The position numbers and the translations under genes are program-made. A stretch of DNA of 64,000 bases. Origin: Lucifuga dentata (Eukaryota > Chordata > Actinopteri > Ophidiiformes > Bythitidae). Below are positions 12,505 to 22,939 of this stretch, one piece after another; the stretch's first letter is position 1; every line of letters begins with the position of its first letter. The DNA lies in NCBI GenBank assembly GCA_014773175.1, contig VXCM01002062.1, positions 1 to 64,000 on the forward strand, in the 5' to 3' direction. The notes under the pieces were generated by a model. The model made no database searches, was not told the DNA's origin, and worked only from the letters and a program-made list of their open reading frames with translations.

Positions 12505-13235
12505 TGAGGGGGCATGAACTAACATGCGCTCTCTCTCTCTCAAAAGCATATTCATACATCATACATGGGCCATCATACAAGCCGATCACACCCTGAGCTG
12601 AGCACGTACAAGACTGTGACTGTGGGAGATTCCTGTGTCTCCACGTGTCAACTTTCTAAGAAAGCAGACTTGTTTAGCTTAAGAGCCGTGATGATTGAGT
12701 TTATCCAGGCTTATAAAAGTTTCACAGACACCAGAGATGTAAATCATATCCAGAATAATCACTCATTTCAGAGATAATAGACACTCACTAATGTGAGGGT
12801 TTTACATTACACACTGTAACACCACTGTTATGTCGGCAGGCTATATTATCGACCAATATAGACTTATGACAGATGTATCAGTATCAGCGTACAAGTTGGC
12901 TAATATGCAAAAACAAATTTAATTTGCTAGGTGTTTTACATGCAATATATATTTACTGTATGTATAGTTATACTTTATGTTTGTAAATCTTGAGTTTATT
13001 TTTAGTACGGCACTGTATTTTGTTTTTATTTACATCACAGCCTTTAAACCTTTTGAGTGCAAGGTTCAGTTTTACCTTTGTTTAAAATGTTTGTACAAAA
13101 AACATAAATCTGAAATAATTTGTGATTTTGTAAAGGTTCAAAATGTTATTTTATTTTTGTTTAATCAGTTTGGTAGAAATGTCCAGATATGTACAAGTTA
13201 ATGTTTGCCATCCTGTGTAGAAATTGATGGGTTTC
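12505..13235. other. non-coding, no gene seen
   Basis: AT-rich sequence, especially 12900-13200. No coding or repeat signal beyond the poly-T that follows. Confidence 0.55.

Positions 13236-13262
<27 letters not shown>
13236..13262. repeat. poly-T run
   Basis: 27 T in a row. Confidence 0.95.
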
Positions 13263-13267
<5 letters not shown>

Positions 13268-13394
13268 GCAACTTTTTATGAGGTAAATGAAAGTCAAAAT
13301 AAGTAAAAAGTAAAACTGCAAGAATGAGATTAGACTCCATATTTTTGGTCAATCTATTTTAAATTTTCAAATTCAATATCAGCATTGCCCTCAA

Positions 13395-13395
<1 letters not shown>

Positions 13396-13426
<31 letters not shown>
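13396..13426. repeat. (AC)n microsatellite
   Basis: Perfect AC array of about 31 bp. Confidence 0.95.
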
Positions 13427-13428
<2 letters not shown>

Positions 13429-13439
13429 CACAGAATACA

Positions 13440-13690
13440 GAAATATAACTGTGATTGGATGGAATCCATACTTTCGCTGGATGACGAGTCAAGTTCTACC
13501 CAGAATCTCTTTGACAGACAGTTAGCTTGGCTGCAGAGAATATTGCCTTCGAGTGGAAATACTCCTGTGCGTCATAACGTTTACCTCAAGTCATCATCAG
13601 GAAAATGAAGGCACAATAGTTGGCAGTGTGTTTGCTCTGTGTGCTGCGCCTTGCTCTGTTATTAAACATCATTAGACAGGCAAATATGAC
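13440..13690. promoter_or_regulatory. possible conserved non-coding element
   Basis: A 250-bp stretch without simple repeats, less AT-rich than its surroundings. It contains 'gattggatgg', 'ctttgacagacag' and 'aaacatcattagacagg', which include PBX/MEIS- and homeodomain-like cores. The resemblance is generic. Confidence 0.18.
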
Positions 13691-14224
13691 AGATGATGAG
13701 GAAGGCAGCGCAGCAAAAGCCCACCAGAAAAAGAAGCCTTTTAAAATCCCATCTCATTTCTGCCCACTCCACAAAATCAGCCCGCTGCAGTATTAAGCTG
13801 TCAGCTGGAAGTGTGGCGCCACAGACTCACAGTCTGGCTCCCAGAAATGGGGTGGGGAGGGGAAAAAGGGGGGAAAAGGGGGAAAGGTGGACGGAGAGCA
13901 GACAAGTGTGTTAAAGCAAACTCGTGGCACTGTTCACATTATGTCTCGCTGGGAATGGAAACATGAACATCGTACAATAAGTCACTCAGAATTTTTACAG
14001 CTCTCTCCATTGATACATTTCCCACATGTCCTTGAGATTTTTATTATTGTTGCAAGGCTCCCAGCTCTGTTCTTTGCTCAGTTGGCAGAGGAGCTGCTGC
14101 CAATCAGCTCTCTCCTCTCTGCCTTGAACATAAATAAATAAAACATTAATGAGACTCCTATTTATCATTCCTCCTTCCTTTCTCCCTTTTCCTCTTCTGT
14201 CTCCTACACTTCACTGCCTATTCG

Positions 14225-14258
14225 CACACTTTCACGAACTTTCGTTCGTGAAAGTGTG
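14225..14258. repeat. perfect 15-bp hairpin, 4-nt loop
   Basis: CACACTTTCACGAAC (14225-14239) is followed by TTTC and its exact reverse complement (14244-14258). There is no flanking target duplication or larger element. See findings. Confidence 0.9.
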
Positions 14259-14259
14259 T

Positions 14260-15585
14260 GACTCCTGCTCTGGTGATGGGCCACAGGAGAGAAAGGAAGT
14301 GAAAGTAGGTGCAGTCCACCACCAGGTTTCATGTGTATTATTTGGGTACAGGGACTCAATAATAAGGGAGTGTGGGCAGAAATGTGGACAGAAATGGTCA
14401 TTTCTCAAAATAAAATAGATTTAGTTCATTTCTTATCTGGTTTCAGTGACAGTAAATGAACAACATTTTACACACAAACTACAGTAATAAAAACCAATAG
14501 TGTGGACTCGAATCACATGACTTAGATTTGACTTGGATTCGAGTCACAAATTTGTTGTCTTGAGACTTGATATATTCACAAAAGAATTGCAACACCACAT
14601 TAATTTTGGAGCAAGTGACTTGTGTCTTTACTTGGACTCAAGCTTTTTAACTCAGAAAGACTACATATCTTTCCTCAACCAAAGATTAAGCTCTTCATTT
14701 ACAGTATATATAGCAGTCTAATATGATAAAGCATGAATGATCTTTTCAAGGCCTGATAATGATATAATTGACCTAATTCCTAATTTTGATTAGGTGTTCA
14801 AAGAAGGCAGCTTAGTGTTAAACACTTAACCTTAAAAATATCTGAATGAAAATCAAATCTAAATTTGGTCTGCATGTGTTTTACATTTGTCAAGAAGCTT
14901 TCAGGAACTGATTGAGCTGATATAATTTAGGGGACCAAATTCATGGGCCTTAAATTTGATGAGGGGCCAAAGAGGAAAAGGCAGAATCCCTAATGTCCAG
15001 TTTTCAAAATAAACATTTAAAGCAGCACAATCCCACCAAGATCCCAACTGACATTCATTAACTGGGTAAGGTCCTAATATTTGGTTATTATAGTTAAATA
15101 AATGGAGGGCATCACACTGATCACCTCAGTATTCATTTTGAATTGCACAATTTCAAAATGCTGGTAAATACTACCATCTTGTGGATCTGTTCAATAACAA
15201 CAAGCTTTTGTGCCTTTATTTAAGGATGACATAGTTGTCAGGAAAATGGATAAAAGTCACATACAGTAACTATTGGTGGCACCTCCTGATATTAAAAAAA
15301 AAAAAAGAGTGAGATATATCAGCAGTATTGTGTAAAATCCAGTAGAATGCCAAAATTTGGAAATGGTCCAATTTAAAACTACTTGTGGCCTTTAAATTAA
15401 ATGTAATGCAAAATTAAATGTAAATATGCAAGGAGTCTTATTTTAAGTAAGTAAAACAAATACACACCACTGTCATAAGCACACCATCATCATTCCAAAG
15501 GTCATTATTCAGATCTGGATAATCTGAATGTCTTAGCAGCATGATTACCTCTTCAGATATTCTCTAATTATTTACTATCTAATGT

Positions 15586-15587
<2 letters not shown>
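14260..15587. other. non-coding, no gene seen
   Basis: AT-rich unique sequence, with a short A run near 15293-15305. Nothing codes convincingly. Confidence 0.55.

Positions 15588-15615
<28 letters not shown>
15588..15615. repeat. poly-T run
   Basis: 28 T in a row. Confidence 0.95.
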
Positions 15616-15620
<5 letters not shown>

Positions 15621-16363
15621 CACCCACCTGGAATGATGAGCAGTTGTGATGCATCCATACTGCTCAGTCATGAGCCAAATCTGGTTCATGCATAGCATAT
15701 TTTAACACGCTTGGTATTCACCCTGAAGATCTGTTGACTTGATTCCTTTCATGAAAGAAAAGATGCGTGAAGCATTCTGATCTTGTTTTTCTGAGCACTG
15801 ACGGTGTGTAGGTTCAATTTTAAACGTAACACCCCAACACTGTTTTTTAGAATGAGGAAATACTGGAAAAATAATGCATATGTACATCTCCTCTAGCGGA
15901 AACATTTGATATAAGTGCAAAAATATTCCCTAGTGTTCTGATATACGTTGAAAAGTTTAATGAAACTATTTTCATTGTCCTTCAATAACAATTAACAGAA
16001 CCCACTGCATGTGTTAACTGGTGTCCTGCTTGGGTTGTGCTGTTATGCTACTGGACATGATTCTTAAAGTGGGGGCCCCCCTTCTTTCCCACTGGACAAA
16101 CTGGGATCCAAAACCTGGATAGGTTGGGTGGTGCAGGTGTTGGCACATCTGTTTTGATGTGAAAATGAGATTGTCAAGATGATGTTGATGATGAAAAATT
16201 ACAATTAATATTTTCAGAAAAAACAAAACAAAACAGTTTTGCACTTGTGTTTCAACAGAAAGACAAAATGAAATATAATTGCTTGCAAGAAGATTCTGGT
16301 TTACACAAATTAACATGTCAACATTTGTACACTGAGCCCTTTACACTAGCTGGCTGGTTAATG

Positions 16364-16366
<3 letters not shown>

Positions 16367-16413
<47 letters not shown>
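16367..16413. repeat. (GT)n followed by (GA)n
   Basis: GT array to about 16405, then a short GA array; a compound microsatellite. Confidence 0.95.
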
Positions 16414-16414
<1 letters not shown>

Positions 16415-16419
16415 TATTG

Positions 16420-17190
16420 TTCTGCAGTGTTGTAAATAAAAGAACTGATAAAATATACAGACAGCCCCAAAGTCATAAAGCTAAATGTATAATACACCAG
16501 CCTTACTTGGACTGTAGATAGTTATTTTGCTTACTGTTTTAATATTTTACTATTTTATTTAATAATTTATTTCTTTACTTATTAATTTATATCTCAGGAC
16601 CATTGCAGACAAAAGGAATAGAATTTTTCCAGGATTGGTGACATTTTTGGACTTCTAGACTGCTTTGAAGATGAGAAATCATCTGTTACATTTGCACATG
16701 TCAATTTGGGCATAAAATAATTTGAGGCACATTATTTTTGTAAAATGAGCTGTGCTGTTGATTAGAGCAGACTCTAACCAATGGATACATGTGGACTATG
16801 CCCATACTCTTGTTCAGTTTCACTAGGAAAAAATGGATTAACCAAAAAATAACGGGTCACCAATGCTCAGGCAGGTTTTGTATTGCAGTATTTATAGTAT
16901 ATGAGAGAATACATATGATATCTGGAGTGTCCACATTTTAGATAATGTGATAACAGATCTGAATTAATTCCCTTAGGATCAATATTTGACCATCATATTT
17001 TTGTGCCTCCACACTCACACAGTATACTGTAGTAGTAGTCTTTGTAGAGGGCCCTGGTGGCATGCAAGACTACTGGAAATTTCTGCAGCAAAACAAAACA
17101 GTTGAAATCTACAGAAATATTCCCTCTTGTACCTATTCACAGATAATTATTGTTACTATGGAAATTATTAGCAACTAACAATTAATTCAT
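16420..17190. other. non-coding, no gene seen
   Basis: AT-rich unique sequence, with TTTATT-rich text near 16540-16590. No feature supported. Confidence 0.55.
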
Positions 17191-17194
17191 CCAT

Positions 17195-17329
17195 GAATAT
17201 TTTAAATTAATTTTCCTACAGTAACAGAATTTCTATTTAGAAAAGTTAAAAAGTTCATTTTNGAATATTTTAAATTAATTTTCCTACAGTAACAGAATTT
17301 CTATTTAGAAAAGTTAAAAAGTTCATTTT
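17195..17329. repeat. artefactual 67-bp duplication across an N
   Basis: Bases 17195-17261 are repeated exactly at 17263-17329, separated only by the N at 17262. The repeated text is ordinary AT-rich sequence with no microsatellite, so slippage does not explain it. It is best read as unmerged contig ends. Confidence 0.85.
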
Positions 17330-17511
17330 CTCTTTTAATTGGATTGATGGGCATTTAATGGCATTGTAACACTATGACATACAGTGCCTCTTTGATACAC
17401 ACTTTTTCCTTGGCTCTTAGCCACTGCACGTATTTATCTGCCCACCTGTTTCTGCTCTGCAATACTTCCACTTATTTCCTTCTTCTGCCAAGTTACACTT
17501 CATCTGCAGTC

Positions 17512-17548
17512 ACCCCCCCCCCCCCCCNCCACACACACACACACACAC
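17512..17548. repeat. poly-C then (CA)n with an N
   Basis: C run of about 15, N at 17528, then a CA array. A sequencing gap in low-complexity sequence. Confidence 0.9.
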
Positions 17549-17549
17549 T

Positions 17550-19200
17550 CTGAATGGATACGCTCACCTTCTTCTGGTACCAGAGTGTCTTGTCAGATTG
17601 CGTTTGGCCACCTCTCCACCTGTTACCTTGTTGGCTAAGCTTTGTTTTTAGTCTTCTTTGCTCTTTTGTTTGCCTGCTGCCATTCTGCCTTAGCTGCCTT
17701 GTCTTTATTGTTGTCTGCTTATGTACATCTACAGCATGCAAGTCACTACGCAGCCCTCAGCCCTTACCGCCTACAGCTATTGCTGTCTGAACTCACAGTA
17801 AGTATGTTGCATTTTTCATATCATCATGAATATGGTTATCACAAAAAGACATTTGCAATATTATGGTATTATTTAAGGCTATATCTCCTACCCTTAGCTA
17901 GAGCAGATACACCCGTCCAGACTGAAGAGGATAGCACATATGTTTTGATTTGGAAATAAAGAAATCCAGGGAGGTTTTTCTATGATTTTACTCAGAGTTG
18001 GTAGCTGGTACATACTGTATATGTTTTGCTCAGAGTTGGAACTTTGTTCAAAAAGACTGAGGAAAATAGAAGTTTATCAAAAATAGGAAAGAAAGTGGTA
18101 AATACTCAACATTCAAGGCCATGATGTATACTGTTTTCATTATAGCAGTTAATGAATGCAGTCCTTCATTTATTCAGTCCTTTGCATCCTCATCTAGTCA
18201 TTCTCAGTAAACAGTGAAAGGTATGGTTAAATATATGTTTAACTGAACAAAATGTGCTCCATTGTCCTCGATGGCTGCTTGGAACATTGTGATGTTTACT
18301 TGTCACTATTCTATTGGTTTGTATTGATTTTCAGTCCCAGCACACAAGCTGAATGGACGATAACACAAAAAAAAGCTTTTACAAATGTTGCACACCATTA
18401 GGAGGAAACATAAATAAGTGTCCTATGCATTGCTTTGCAATATATTTTTTTCAAAATGATATCTCTACAGAACATTCAAATATAATGTCAACTCAAATTG
18501 CTTTACATAGTCACAAAATGAGAAAAAGATCAATTTAAAATCTTGACACTGAAAAATAAATTAAAAAGTAAATAACATTACAGTACAACTGGGGAAACTA
18601 ATCCATCACAGCCATAGGAAAACACTTTTTTTTTTTTTTTTTTTTTAAATCACAACATAATTTCATTTTGAATGCATCCAGGTGTAAGCTGGCATTTCCT
18701 CAGATGAAAGCAGTAATAATATTGACAAGTACCACTTAAGCCTCAGCTCTTTCCCATTGTTGCCTCAGACCAGTTTTCAGAGAGAACTGGCATGCAGAGC
18801 TATTATCAATTCTAATTATATCACCTAAAATCATAATTAGCCACAGTTCAGATCTGAGATCAATTGTATAATGGTTTAAATTTCCAAAACTACTGATAAA
18901 TCTTAGTTATATCAGAGGGTAACTCAGATAAGCAATGGCTGCCTTGACTTTTCTAAAATTTTCTAAAAATCATTCAAGTGTATGTGTTTGTGTGTCAGTG
19001 ATTGTTCAAAGGCGACTTCTTTACATCTGTGGACTAAGATCTTGAGTTTGTTTTTAACACAAGACAAATAAAAGAGGAAAGACAGCAGAGCCACTGTGTA
19101 GTTGTGCTGTGCTTGACTGCTTAATTATTTAAGTAAACAATATCGAAAAAAAAAAGAGAAAAAATCTTCCTCTGTCTGGAGACATAGATTAGATGCCCAT
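17550..19200. other. non-coding, no gene seen
   Basis: The overlapping plus frames at 17554-17790 and 17642-17959 are cysteine- and leucine-rich and match nothing known. A poly-T lies at 18626-18646. No gene is supported. Confidence 0.5.
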
Positions 19201-19229
19201 GACAGACAGTTCATAATCGCACACATGGA

Positions 19230-19345
19230 TATTCTGATGCTGATATTGTGGACAATTTATTGCAATATTGATTGGCCTGCACTCTGAAATAATTGTGCAG
19301 CGCAAACGGCAAGGCCAGCTAATTGATTATGCACCGAAAAGCTGA
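19230..19345. promoter_or_regulatory. possible enhancer-like block with paired homeodomain site
   Basis: Contains TAATTGATTA (19320-19329), a palindromic TAAT-NN-ATTA of the type bound by paired-class homeodomain dimers. TTGATTGG and AATAATTG cores occur within 60 bp upstream. The stretch lacks simple repeats. The binding-site class is established knowledge; function here is inference. Confidence 0.28.
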
Positions 19346-19370
19346 TTCATCTACAACAAATTATATGATA

Positions 19371-19401
19371 CAAAAAAAAAAAAAAANAAAAAAAAAAAAA
19401 A
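19371..19401. repeat. poly-A run with an N
   Basis: A run broken by the N at 19387; a gap in a homopolymer. Confidence 0.9.
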
Positions 19402-19508
19402 GATTGCTGCCTCTTGATTTGATGTCATTGCATCTGATATCATTGAACTAAGCAATAAGCATTTACTCAGTTATTTGTGCAGCCCAATATCACACACAAT
19501 GCCTCATG

Positions 19509-19755
19509 TAGAGATGGCAATTTTGCCATGCAGGATCGATACATTTCGAAGCCAATCAAAAGTTCCAGTTTTATGGGGTCTATGACACTGTCTTGAAACA
19601 TCAGTCATATGACCACTATGTCATTTTTCCAACTTTCTAGAGTTGCTTAAGGTTTCTGCCAGCAGGCTGTGCAACCATTATTTTGAAACATTTCAAAGCA
19701 ATGTGTGTTTCAAATGTGTCAAAACTGTTTTGAAGATTCAAAATTATGATCCCTA
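19509..19755. mobile_element. short non-autonomous hAT-type element
   Basis: The left end is TAGAGATGGCAATTTTG and the right end, read inverted, is TAGGGATCATAATTTTG, so the termini are imperfect inverted repeats. The flanks are GCCTCATG (19501-19508) and GTCTCATG (19756-19763), matching at 7 of 8 bases. An 8-bp target duplication with TAG-type ends is the signature of hAT transposons. At 247 bp with no frame it is non-autonomous. The mutated ends and flank indicate an old insertion. Confidence 0.72.
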
Positions 19756-19859
19756 GTCTCATGGGGTTTTATAGGCCCACACAGTAACAAATCCTGACCC
19801 AGCCCAAGCTCTCTAAAACAGTGCTCTCCAACCCAGACTTCAGAGAGCATCAGCCCTGC

Positions 19860-19934
19860 AGGTTTCTATTCTACCATGTAATTAATAATTGCTTTGTGAA
19901 AGCAATTATTAATTACATGGTAGAATAGAAACCT
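19860..19934. repeat. perfect palindrome, 36-bp arms, 3-nt loop
   Basis: The arm 19860-19895 is followed by GTG and its exact reverse complement at 19899-19934. A further 4 bp pair (19855-19858 with 19935-19938) if one base bulges. The text before it ('gtgctctccaacccagacttcagagagcatcagccctgcagg') resembles the outer part of a fish palindromic MITE. It may be a MITE fold-back or a separate event. Confidence 0.85.
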
Positions 19935-20530
19935 CAGGACAGGTAGTTCAGAGAGAGAGATCTCGCCAGGATGTAGGTGGGGAATCAAATTACAAAGATA
20001 CAACAAGAAAGCAACAATTAAAGATGGTACAGTATACAGAAATGGAGCCCTGATACAGTAAGAGGATCTCTTCTCAGATCATACTTTCTGAGACTGACAA
20101 AGATATGATGTGAGACAGGGATCACTGTTCTGGATATGCATCGAAAAAAAAGGGAAAACAAATGAGAGAAAAAAAAATCATTTAATCTAAATCAAATATT
20201 ACACAGTCAAGCTTTTTAAGAAATTATAGCTGGATAAATGACCACAATAAAACCATCAAAGTAACTAATGCATGCCAGAAGCAGCTTGTATTACAGTCAG
20301 CATTACTGTAACAGCACAGTACTGTAGTTGAAGTTGCAGGCACAGCAGATGGCAATGTTTCTCTTTCTTTACCATGAGAAATCATGTCTGTAATAAGGGG
20401 GGAAATCCCAGCAGACAGTAGGTGGCGGTGTAGCTTCATTATGCTGTCAGATGTATGATTTTTGAAGACACTCCAGGGGATGCAGAGGGCTCCATTGGCA
20501 GTCAGACACGAGGGAAAAGGATGGAGACAG

Positions 20531-20560
20531 AAAAAAAAAAAAAAAAAAAAANAAAAAAAA
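20531..20560. repeat. poly-A run with an N
   Basis: A run broken by the N at 20552. Confidence 0.9.
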
Positions 20561-20914
20561 CACTCCATGACCAGAGATGGCAGTCTTGCCACACTGTCGG
20601 CGAACAGCAGGGAGAATGAAAGAAATGAATGAAAAGAATGGGGGTATCAGAGGGATGAAACGGGAATACAGGTTGGAGGTCAGACAGAAGGGCAGAGTGT
20701 GTGAACGACACAGATTAAGGAGGCTGGAACACATGAGATGTCGAGGATGGGAGCAGACTGCTGATTTCACACAAATGAGGATGCAGCAAGGGCTTGGGGG
20801 GGGAACATACTTGGGTCGTAGTGCCATGGCCTTGGAATACTTCTTTATCCATAAACTTACAGGAGAATTCATTTTAATTGAATTATTAATGCATTTTGAT
20901 TACAGTGTGAATGT

Positions 20915-21080
20915 CACAGGACTGGGGTTAGATTCCCGGAATGGCAGGATAAATCCAGGCAGCAAGTGAGCAATGCTTGTCCCTCTCTTATTACCATCGC
21001 TAAGGTGCCCTTGAGCAAGGCACCTAACCTCAACAATGGCCTGTGAGCATGAAACAAACAAACCTACCCTGCATGGATGA
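20915..21080 (+). mobile_element. tRNA-derived SINE fragment
   Basis: GGGGTTAGATTCCCGG (about 20924-20939) fits a pol III B box with one change. It is followed by 'taaggtgcccttgagcaaggcacctaa', a hallmark phrase of a teleost SINE class, and by a degenerate tail ending near an (AC)n array at 21098. The upstream A box is not evident, so the copy is 5' truncated or decayed. Confidence 0.62.
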
Positions 21081-21097
21081 ATAAAGGTAGATTTAAA

Positions 21098-21117
21098 CAC
21101 ACACACACACACACACA
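21098..21117. repeat. (AC)n microsatellite
   Basis: Short AC array directly after the SINE fragment, plausibly its expanded 3' tail. Confidence 0.85.
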
Positions 21118-21245
21118 TATTTATGACTCTTTACCCAGGTGGCAGGTTTGATTGTTTACCAGAATCAAACCAGCCACTTTGATAACGTGTAATGATTTCA
21201 TGTTTTCCTCATCTCGTTCACATACTCACATGCTTGTGCCCCCCC

Positions 21246-21264
21246 CACCACCACCACCACCACC
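21246..21264. repeat. (CCA)n trinucleotide array
   Basis: About six CCA units after a C run. Confidence 0.85.
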
Positions 21265-21379
21265 TCCTTGCTCTCCCTGATACACAGTAGATAGCATGCA
21301 AACTCATGCATATTTTACCATGTGCATTAATAATTATTTGCATACAGACAGAGGACAGACTAAAAAAAAAAAAAACAAA

Positions 21380-22899
21380 ACAAAAGGCTAAAAGCAATCA
21401 TAACTTGCTCAGCTTGTTTTTTTCATGATGTGACTCGCATGAATCACTCCGCCCCTGGCATCTATTACTATTCCAAGAATGCAACATACTGGCAGTATTA
21501 TACAATTAACCAAATGACCCCTTAATCATGTCATCTTCCCGTCCGTATATATCTCAGATGGAAATAGACAAATCTGATCACTCACTTCAGCCGATCACCC
21601 AAAGCAAAATATAATGGAAACCTAATGAAGTGTATGAAAGGTCCTTATACTCCGTTCTCTCACATTAAACAAAAGCAGTTTCTAAACAGAGGTAGGTCTT
21701 TAGTACTGCTGTATTCATTGTTGCACATTAAGTAGTGAGATAAATAATATGTATGTGGAGGGAAAAAAAAAAGCATCGCTGATGAAATTTAGCACTGCAA
21801 TAAGAATGTAATTTCCCCCAGAATGTATGCCGGTTGAACAATAGCAATAAACACAAATTGATGAAGAAAGTAGATTTACTGTTTGTGTGCATTGCTTCCT
21901 AGAGCTGCTCATTAATTTTCATTAAGTGCTGTCAGTAAGGACCATTAACCAGGCTAGAGAATAATCACCTCCCCAGAGGGTTGACCTGTTTATGGCACAG
22001 GTAAGGGTTAATAGAAACTGTCCACCTCAGTGACAAAACACACAGCACTCACCACAGTAAGCATTCTGTAATGAATCATTTTCCTTTTGTACTTTCACTT
22101 CAACCATAACAAACGGAGAAACAGTTTCTGCAGGGTCACAATATTTACATGTTATAACATTACGATTTGGCAGCAATTTAGGGGACAGTTTTAACAAATT
22201 AAAGTCACATTCATTAAAAGTTTTGTAGAAAGGCAAGATGATCTTGAACAGCTTTATTCCCTGAGAGAAGCGATAAAATATTATATGGCTCACTTTAATC
22301 CATAATGTATGAAACAGACAGCATTCAAGGAGATCACACTCTTCAGTTCAGCTTGACTGTCTGGAGTTTAAAAAAGTTTTTATTTATTGACATATTGCCT
22401 TGTTTTTTGTATCTCAAGAAAAGCTCAGTCTGCACTCGTTAAAGTACACCATTAAAGCTACAGATTGGACAACTGACACCTTGAATTAGTGATCTGATAC
22501 AAAATCTGATGTTGATAATCAAAGAAATTAAACACTAACTTTCTCAACCAATACAATTTTAGCATGAATTCTAAGATGCAAATAAAGATTAAATTCTGTT
22601 TGATAGTTGTTTCATAATTAAGGTTGTAGCTTTTAGCAAAAATTAAGCAATGTTAAGTTGATTTGATTTCAGTTTAGCAACTTATGGCTCTATAAAACCC
22701 ATGCATAATCCTTTGATTATTGAGCAGCTCCACATTTTACTTTCCATTAATAGCCCAAATTCAAAAGTATTTTTTTTAAATGCAGATTTCTGGGACATGT
22801 TTATTAATGCTTACTTAAAGCTGCAGTAATTGTTTTTATGATTTTAGATACCATTTAGAGCTTACATACCTACATAGGACAGAAACGTAGTGATATGTT

Positions 22900-22900
<1 letters not shown>
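21380..22900. other. non-coding, no gene seen
   Basis: AT-rich sequence. The part around 21900-22030 ('attaattttcattaagtgctgtcag', 'ggttgacctgtttatggcac') is less repetitive and could be conserved. No coding signal. Confidence 0.5.

Positions 22901-22901
<1 letters not shown>

Positions 22902-22936
<35 letters not shown>
22902..22936. repeat. poly-T run
   Basis: 35 T in a row. Confidence 0.95.
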
Positions 22937-22939
22937 CTT

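Noticed and set aside
17195..17329. Biological tandem duplication
   Set aside because: The two 67-bp copies are exactly identical and separated only by an N. Four other loci have the same geometry and nearly the same length, so an assembly overlap is more likely.
19860..19934. microRNA precursor
   Set aside because: The stem is perfectly paired with a 3-nt loop, unlike animal precursors with mismatches and larger loops. The MITE-like flanks give a simpler source.
20924..20939. tRNA gene
   Set aside because: Only a B-box-like motif is present, followed by SINE text. There is no cloverleaf or A box.
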